Of a DNA stretch of 64,000 bases, positions 58,925 to 64,000 are shown in pieces. The notes beneath the pieces were generated by a model, which saw only the letters and a list, made by a program, of their open reading frames with translations, was not told where the DNA came from and made no database searches. The first letter of the stretch is position 1. Every line of letters starts with the position of its first letter. This DNA comes from WHTK01 sp965197795 (GTDB taxonomy: Bacteria > Chloroflexota > Dehalococcoidia > DSTF01 > WHTK01). Location: contig OZ240228.1 in NCBI GenBank assembly GCA_965197795.1, positions 1,302,001 to 1,366,000 of the forward strand, read 5' to 3'. Both the position numbers and the translations under genes were made by a program.

Positions 58925-59785
58925 TCAGGATTCGGTGATCGTGACCGACTGGATCTCGTCGCCGATGGTTCCTGAGCCGGCGGGCGTGAGGTCGAGCAGC
59001 GATAGCTGGTCCAGGATGTCGAGGCCGGACGTGATCCTGCCGAAGATCGTGTACTTGCCATCGAGGGCAGGGTAGTCGCCAAACGAGATGAAGAACTGGC
59101 CGCCGTTGCTGTTCTCGGCGCTGCCACCCATGCCGACGTAGCCGCGGGCGAAGGGATGCTCCGTGAGCTCCTTGGGGACGGAGAAGCCGGGGGTGCCGAA
59201 GCCGGTGCCTGTGGGATCGCCGGCCTGAACGTAGAACTTGTCCCCTTCCGCGTCCTTGGTCAGCTCCATGAAAGGGGTGTCGTCGTAGTAGCCGTCGTTG
59301 GCGAGGAAAACAAACGCGTTGACGGCTTCGGGAGCATCCGCCGCGTAGAGCTCGATCTCAATGGCGCCCTTCGATGTCTGGATCGTTGCGGTGTAAGCCT
59401 TAGCCGGGTCGATTTCCAGCGGTGGTGGCGCCGTGTAGCGCTTGACCACAGGCTGCGCGTCGGAGGTGGATGTATCGGGCGCGGCGACCGGCGTGCCTTC
59501 TACGGGTGTACCGCTAACAAGCGGCACGTCCGGAGCTTCGTTCCCCTGAGTCGTGCCGCTGCCGCCGCTATGGCCGCCGCCACCTTGAATGCCGAGGGCG
59601 CCCGCGAAGAGGAAGAAGACCATGCTGCCGCCGGCTACCAGCGCCATCACGCCGAATAGCTTCGGGTTGGCGAGGAAGGCGATCGGACCGGGCAGGTCCA
59701 GAGAGGATGTGTGAATTGGCGCCACGCCGCCGCGGTTGTCGCGGCGAGTACGGCGATTGCGGGGTTGATTGCCTCTTAATGACAT
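58925..59785 (-). CDS. Membrane-anchored cyclophilin-type peptidyl-prolyl isomerase
   Basis: 286 residues from the ATG at 59785; upstream codons look untranslated. A basic start (RNRRTRRDNRGG), one membrane helix (LFGVMALVAGGSMVFFLFAG), a Gly/Ser/Thr/Pro-rich linker, then the cyclophilin domain: IELYAADAPEAVNAFVFLAN, GYVGMGGSAENSNGGQFFIS, and KYTIFGRITSGLDILDQLS. It catalyses prolyl cis-trans isomerisation outside the membrane. Downstream of truB on the same strand. Confidence 0.93.
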   Translation of the reverse strand: MSLRGNQPRNRRTRRDNRGGVAPIHTSSLDLPGPIAFLANPKLFGVMALVAGGSMVFFLFAGALGIQGGGGHSGGSGTTQGNEAPDVPLVSGTPVEGTPVAAPDTSTSDAQPVVKRYTAPPPLEIDPAKAYTATIQTSKGAIEIELYAADAPEAVNAFVFLANDGYYDDTPFMELTKDAEGDKFYVQAGDPTGTGFGTPGFSVPKELTEHPFARGYVGMGGSAENSNGGQFFISFGDYPALDGKYTIFGRITSGLDILDQLSLLDLTPAGSGTIGDEIQSVTITES

Positions 59786-59885
59786 GGGACCTCTTACGTC
59801 GATCGAATCTGAATCCAGTATAGCAAGGGCCGTCGGCTCACTGACGTCCGCTTGCCTACGACGCGTACGATGCCTTGCCCGCCCG

Positions 59886-60782
59886 TTAAGCGAAGACCTT
59901 CTCGGGACGCCATCGATCGACCCCACGACAGCGCAAGACGGCCAGGAAGTCGCCCGAGTCGCTGTATGCGCGGCAAAGGTCGCCCTCTGCTACGACGAGA
60001 CTTGAAACGGCCCTTAGCGTGGTTTCGCGGCCGTGCAAGACGTCCTGTGTGCCCTCGTCACGGAGAATGGCGGCTCGCCGGGTCAGTAGCACCTCGTCCG
60101 GCGCGATCACGCGCTCCGGCCAGGTGCCGTCCTCGAACTCTCGTCGCAGCGTCTCGACGTCGACCGCGTCTTCGAGGCGAAACGCACCGACGCGGCTGCG
60201 CACCAAACCACTGAGCATGCCGCCCACACCGAGTGCGGCGCCGAGGTCGTGTGCCAGGGAACGAACGTAGAAGCCCTTGCCGCAAACGATACGCAGCCGC
60301 AGATGCGGTGGTTTGAACTCTATTATGTCGAGTTCATCTATCCTGACGGGTCGTGGCTCCGCGCGGATGTCTTCGCCGCGCCGGGCGCGCTTGTAGAGCG
60401 GCACCCCTTCACGCTTGAGTGCGCTGTAGACCGGTGGCGCCTGCAGGATTTCACCTTGAAAAGCAGAGAGCGCCGAGCCCACGCTCGCCTCCGTGATTGC
60501 ACTGGCATCGGCACGGCTGACGATATCGCCCTCGGCGTCGTACGTGTCGGTGGCGACGCCGAACTGGATGTCGGCGACGTATTCCTTCGTCGTGTCGACC
60601 AAATACTCCGTAAGGCGTGTCGCTCGACCGATCAGGATGGGCAACACGCCGGAAGCGGCTGGATCGAGCGTGCCGGCGTGACCGACGCGCTTTTCGCCAC
60701 AGCGACCGCGGATGAAGCGTACGACGTCGAACGATGTCCAGCCCGGCGGCTTGTTCAGGTTGAGAATGCAGCTAGGCGACAC
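59886..60782 (-). CDS. truB: tRNA pseudouridine(55) synthase TruB
   Basis: 298 residues, GTG start. ILNLNKPPGWTSFDVVRFIR, the catalytic Asp in RVGHAGTLDPAASGVLPILI, and VCGKGFYVRSLAHDLGAALG mark TruB, which makes pseudouridine 55 in the T loop. It is the last gene of the nusA-ylxR-infB-rbfA-truB run and begins 12 bp after rbfA. The carboxy end is PUA-like. Confidence 0.96.
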   Translation of the reverse strand: MSPSCILNLNKPPGWTSFDVVRFIRGRCGEKRVGHAGTLDPAASGVLPILIGRATRLTEYLVDTTKEYVADIQFGVATDTYDAEGDIVSRADASAITEASVGSALSAFQGEILQAPPVYSALKREGVPLYKRARRGEDIRAEPRPVRIDELDIIEFKPPHLRLRIVCGKGFYVRSLAHDLGAALGVGGMLSGLVRSRVGAFRLEDAVDVETLRREFEDGTWPERVIAPDEVLLTRRAAILRDEGTQDVLHGRETTLRAVSSLVVAEGDLCRAYSDSGDFLAVLRCRGVDRWRPEKVFA

Positions 60783-60794
60783 TTTGCGCTTCGG

Positions 60795-61163
60795 TTAGCT
60801 TGATTGAGATTCGCGGTCTTGGCCTTTGATGACCTCATCGAGGTGCGCCAGGACCGCAGCGCCGTCTTCGATCGACGTGTCGAGGTGAAAGGTGAGGAAG
60901 GGGACGCGGCGCATTTCCAGGCGGTGCACGAGCTCCTTGTGAAGAAAGCCCGCGGCAGAATTGAGTGCCTTCAGGGCATCGTCGGGGCTCGCGGTCTCGC
61001 TCATGACGCTGACGAAGATGCGGGCGTTGTAGAGGTCCGGCGAGGCTTCCACCCGCGTAATTGAGATCAGTCCGTCGAGGCGTGGGTCGCGGATCTCCCT
61101 CAGAAGCAGGTCGCTTATCTCCTGACGTATGAGTTCGCTGACTCGTTCAGTCCTACGGGACAT
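60795..61163 (-). CDS. rbfA: Ribosome-binding factor A
   Basis: 122 residues: MSRRTERVSELIRQEISDLL, LREIRDPRLDGLISITRVEA, DLYNARIFVSVM and the end RVPFLTFHLDTSIEDGAAVL AHLDEV. It helps 16S rRNA 5' end maturation of the 30S subunit. It lies between infB (84 bp gap) and truB (12 bp), the usual place. Confidence 0.95.
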   Translation of the reverse strand: MSRRTERVSELIRQEISDLLLREIRDPRLDGLISITRVEASPDLYNARIFVSVMSETASPDDALKALNSAAGFLHKELVHRLEMRRVPFLTFHLDTSIEDGAAVLAHLDEVIKGQDRESQSS

Positions 61164-61247
61164 GGTGTGCTCCTCGATACACGAGACGGCCTCGCGGCCA
61201 GGGCCGGGACCAGCGCGCTTCCGGAGATGGTGCGTTCCCGGCCGGGC

Positions 61248-63050
61248 CTAGTTGGTGCGCTCCTTGTGGTAGAACTCGAGGATATCGCCCTCTTCGAAGT
61301 CGTCGAAGCCATCGAGAGAGACGCCACACTCCAGGTTGTTCTGGACCTCACGGACGTCGTCCTGGAAGCGCTTGAGGCCGCTGCACGAGACATTGGAGAG
61401 CTGTTCGCCTCCTCTCATGACCTTGACGAGGCCGTTACGGAACAGCGTGCCGTCTGTAACGAAGCACCCAGCGATGTTGCCGCGGCGGCTGACCCGGAAA
61501 ATCTGTCGCACCTCGGCGTGCCCGTCGACGAAGTCGCCATAAACGGGCTCGAGCATGCCGTTGATCGCCTTTTCGACGTCGTCGATCAGGTTGTAGATGA
61601 TCCCGTACTGCCGGATCTCAACCCCCCCGGTTTCAGCGATGCGCTTGGCGCCGGGGTCGAGACGGCTGTTGAAGCCGATGACCAGACCCTTGGAGGCGAT
61701 CGCCAGCATGATATCGGACTCGGTGATGATCCCCGAGCCGGAGTGGATGATCTTGACGCGCACCTCATCGTTGCTGAGGCGCTCGAGCGAGTGGCGAATC
61801 GGGTCGATCGAGCCCTGAACGTCGGTCTTCAGGATGATGTTGAGGTCCTGAATGGCGCCACTGTGGATCTCACCGAACAGCGTGTCCAGGTTGACGTGGT
61901 GAGCTTCGGCCGTGAGCGCGGCATCGCGGGCCCGCTGGCGCGCCTCCACGTCAGCTCGCGCCGTCTTCTCATCAACCACGACTCGAAACACGTCCCCCGC
62001 TAGCGGCACGTCGTGCAGGCCCAGCACTTTGACCGGGGTCGAAGGTCCCGCCTCGGTCACCGTCTGGCCGTGGTCGTCGAACATGGCACGGATTTTTCCG
62101 CTGGAGTCGCCGGCAATGACGACGTTACCGGTGCGCAGCGTGCCGCGCTGCACCAGCAACGTGGCGACGGGCCCGCGAGTAGTCGTCAGCTCGGCCTCGA
62201 CTATGGCGCCGCGAGCGTCGCGATCGGGGTTGGCCTTGAGGTCTTGAATCTCTGAAACCAGGACGATGTTTTCGAGCAGGGTGTCCAAACCTTCACGGGT
62301 ACGGGCAGATACCGGCACAGCGGGTACTTCACCGCCGAACGCTTCGACCAGCACGTCGTACTGGGTTAGCTGCTGCAGGACGCGGTTCTGGTCGGCGCCC
62401 TCGAGGTCGATCTTGTTGACGGCAACGATCATCGGCACGCCGGCTGCACGCGCGTGGTTGAGCGCCTCGATGGTTTGGGGCATGACGCCGTCATCGGCGG
62501 CAACCACTAGGACCGCGATGTCGGTCACCTGCGCTCCGCGGGCCCGCATCGCGGTGAATGCCTCGTGGCCCGGTGTATCAAGGAAGGTGACTTTCTGGTC
62601 GTTGACCTCGACCTGATAGGCGCCGATGTGTTGCGTGATGCCGCCAGCCTCGGATTCCGTGACCTGAGTTTCGCGGATCGCATCGAGGATGCTGGTCTTG
62701 CCATGGTCGACGTGGCCGAGGATGGTCACTACAGGCGGTCGCTTGACCAGGGATGCCGGGTCTTCCGGCTCCATCGACTCCTCGTCCAGCGACGGGCGCT
62801 CGTACGGTACGTCCGCGACGTCAGCGGACTCGGCCTCGGAAGCCTCGAAGCCGAAGTCGCTGGCGACGATAGCGGCGGTGTCGTAGTCGATCACCTGGTT
62901 GATGCTGGCCATGACGCCGTTCTTCATCAGCTCTTTGATGATGTCCACGGCGGATACATCGAGCATATCAGCCAGTTCTTTGACCGTTAGCGCCTGCGGC
63001 AGCTGGACTTCCTTACTCGTTACCAAGGTCTCGTTCTTCTCGCTTCCCAA
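61248..63050 (-). CDS. infB: Translation initiation factor IF-2
   Basis: 600 residues, short at the amino end as in several Chloroflexota IF-2. One IF2N domain (LTVKELADMLDVSAVDIIKE) leads to the GTPase: G1 GHVDHGKTS at about 112-120, G3 TFLDTPGHEAFTAMRARGAQ, G4 NKIDLEGADQ, then domains II-IV. Start codon TTG at 63050, just after an in-frame TGA; a second TTG eight codons later is possible. It directs fMet-tRNA to the 30S subunit. It starts 4 bp after the ylxR stop. Confidence 0.98.
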   Translation of the reverse strand: MGSEKNETLVTSKEVQLPQALTVKELADMLDVSAVDIIKELMKNGVMASINQVIDYDTAAIVASDFGFEASEAESADVADVPYERPSLDEESMEPEDPASLVKRPPVVTILGHVDHGKTSILDAIRETQVTESEAGGITQHIGAYQVEVNDQKVTFLDTPGHEAFTAMRARGAQVTDIAVLVVAADDGVMPQTIEALNHARAAGVPMIVAVNKIDLEGADQNRVLQQLTQYDVLVEAFGGEVPAVPVSARTREGLDTLLENIVLVSEIQDLKANPDRDARGAIVEAELTTTRGPVATLLVQRGTLRTGNVVIAGDSSGKIRAMFDDHGQTVTEAGPSTPVKVLGLHDVPLAGDVFRVVVDEKTARADVEARQRARDAALTAEAHHVNLDTLFGEIHSGAIQDLNIILKTDVQGSIDPIRHSLERLSNDEVRVKIIHSGSGIITESDIMLAIASKGLVIGFNSRLDPGAKRIAETGGVEIRQYGIIYNLIDDVEKAINGMLEPVYGDFVDGHAEVRQIFRVSRRGNIAGCFVTDGTLFRNGLVKVMRGGEQLSNVSCSGLKRFQDDVREVQNNLECGVSLDGFDDFEEGDILEFYHKERTN

Positions 63051-63054
63051 TCAA

Positions 63055-63339
63055 TCAAGCCGTAACCGCATTAAGCGTCGCGGCGTGTGCGTTTAGTTTC
63101 AGCCGATCGTCGGCCGTGAGCTTCGTTTTGAGGGCGGGTTCGAGGCGATTTCGTTTCAGCGCTTCCTGCCAGCAGGAGAGCTCCGCACAGAGATAAGCGC
63201 CGCGGCCCGGCATTTTCCCGGAAGGGTCGACCGCCACGCCATCCGGCGACCGGACTATCCGGATCAGCCCGGGCTTGTCGCCGGTTGAGCGACAGGCGAC
63301 GCAGGTGCGCTGAGGCTGGCGTCGCTCCGGCTTCGTTAT
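63055..63339 (-). CDS. ylxR: YlxR/DUF448 RNA-binding protein lacking a standard start codon
   Basis: About 94 residues. The family core is complete: RTCVACRSTGDKPGLIRIVR, SPDGVAVDPSGKMPGRGAYL and CAELSCWQEALKRNRLEPAL. The frame has no ATG, GTG or TTG between the upstream stop and this core. The expected start position, right after GAGGAGG and overlapping the nusA stop, reads ATA (63339-63337) in GCATAACG; one G to A change from GCATGACG would explain it. The only later start (a GTG at 63237) would drop the cysteine motif. It lies between nusA and infB as usual. Confidence 0.8.
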   Translation of the reverse strand: MTKPERRQPQRTCVACRSTGDKPGLIRIVRSPDGVAVDPSGKMPGRGAYLCAELSCWQEALKRNRLEPALKTKLTADDRLKLNAHAATLNAVTA

Positions 63340-64000
63340 GCGTCCTCCTCGTCATCGTTCATGCCAAAGAAATCGAAGTCTTCGCCTTCCAGCGCGGCTT
63401 CGAGTTCCTCCTCGATCTCCTCATCAAGCGAGCGTCGGCCGGCGCCGGCGCCGCCTCGCGTACGGGCTGCGCCGCGTCCGCGGCGAGTGGCGTCCTCCTC
63501 GCGCCCGGCACGGCCTCGAGGACCAGCAGGAGCGCCGCCGCTGCTGATGCGCCGTTTCGGCGCACCGCGTGCCTCGTCAGGCTGGGCTGGGGGCAGCACC
63601 TCGTCGGCGAAGCGGACGGCGCCGGGAGCGCGCTCGGATGCCGGCGGCGCTACCGGCTCGGCCGAGGGCGCCGCTGCCTCGGAAACCGGCTCGGCGATCG
63701 CTGCCTCTTCGGCCGGGGCCTCCGGCGTGGCAGATGGAATAATGGCTGCTGCTGTTGCCTCGGCGGCTGCAGCAGCGGCCGCTTCTTCCTGCGTGATCTC
63801 CTCCCAGATAGGCGTTTCACGCTTGACGTCGGGCTCTGCCGAGATCTGCAGCGACGGCTCTTCCTCGCTCTCCTCTGCGGTCTGGCTCTTGATATCGATG
63901 CGCAATCCGGTCAGCTTTGCGGCAAGGCGGGCGTTCTGACCCTCTTTGCCGATGGCCAGCGAGAGCTGGCGCTCACCGACGATGACCTCGGCCGTGGTGC
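63336..64000 (-). CDS. nusA: Transcription factor NusA, carboxy-terminal part (cut by window edge)
   Basis: The visible part starts in the last KH domain: VIVGERQLSLAIGKEGQNAR LAAKLTGLRIDIKSQ. After it comes a long low-complexity tail of about 180 residues: first Glu/Ala/Pro-rich (EEAAAAAAAEATAAAIIPSA), then Arg/Gly-rich (GGAPAGPRGRAGREEDATRR GRGAARTRGG), and an acidic end (EEIEEELEAALEGEDFDFFG MNDDEEDA). It stops with TAA at 63336-63338, overlapping the ylxR start position. The tail is longer than in model NusA and could bind RNA or proteins. Confidence 0.93.
   Translation of the reverse strand, partial: TTAEVIVGERQLSLAIGKEGQNARLAAKLTGLRIDIKSQTAEESEEEPSLQISAEPDVKRETPIWEEITQEEAAAAAAAEATAAAIIPSATPEAPAEEAAIAEPVSEAAAPSAEPVAPPASERAPGAVRFADEVLPPAQPDEARGAPKRRISSGGAPAGPRGRAGREEDATRRGRGAARTRGGAGAGRRSLDEEIEEELEAALEGEDFDFFGMNDDEEDA

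Overview
The window is about 64 kb of high-GC bacterial chromosome. Its gene families and gene order fit a Chloroflexota genome, most likely in the Dehalococcoidia. This rests on a fused gamma/alpha 2-oxoacid:ferredoxin oxidoreductase flanked by CBS-domain genes, a fused shikimate kinase/3-dehydroquinate synthase, deazaflavin- and LLM-type redox proteins, DUF2203 and DUF5656-like proteins, and serine recombinase remnants of a type common in that phylum. The taxonomy is an inference from content; there is no 16S gene here.

Region 1-8,400 is an accessory and decayed stretch. After an Amt ammonium transporter it holds two serine recombinase remnants, a tyrosine integrase tail, an intact HigBA-type toxin-antitoxin pair, a DinB pseudogene with several frameshifts, half of a PPOX flavoprotein gene, a single CRISPR-like repeat and a tRNA-Asp(GTC). 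The larger recombinase remnant reads into the 3' half of that tRNA, which marks it as a probable old integration site.

Region 8,400-24,400 is mostly housekeeping: a CaiB-type CoA-transferase, an S9 peptidase, BioY, the rplU-rpmA-rpmE operon with a clear terminator, small enzymes, mfd (with a repeat inserted in frame), and a likely operon of cysteine desulfurase, an unknown zinc-binding protein, pth and a cupin gene. Region 24,400-31,300 holds a broken P-type ATPase and a CBS-korA-korB-CBS operon, then a stand-alone Lrp/AsnC effector domain. Region 31,300-44,600 is a set of mostly single genes (amino-acid oxidase-like, mutY, an SDR, a CtpA-like protease, smpB, a broken MFS transporter, TldE, an LLM flavoprotein). 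It ends in a MerR-controlled unit whose second gene encodes a tiny cysteine-rich peptide.

Region 44,600-64,000 carries a lipid or glycan related pair (flavin amine oxidase plus UPF0104 membrane protein) and moeA. Two long minus-strand runs follow. The first is alaS-ruvX-mltG-aroE-(unknown)-aroC-aroKB-methyltransferase-acylphosphatase, mostly joined by 1-17 nt overlaps. The second is the translation/transcription cluster nusA-ylxR-infB-rbfA-truB. Several genes are damaged (P-type ATPase, MFS, DinB, rplU tail, ylxR start codon), by small indels, in-frame deletions, a 13-nt duplication or a start-codon change. The most attractive candidate for an undescribed system is the MerR/cysteine-rich peptide unit at 43,919-44,578.
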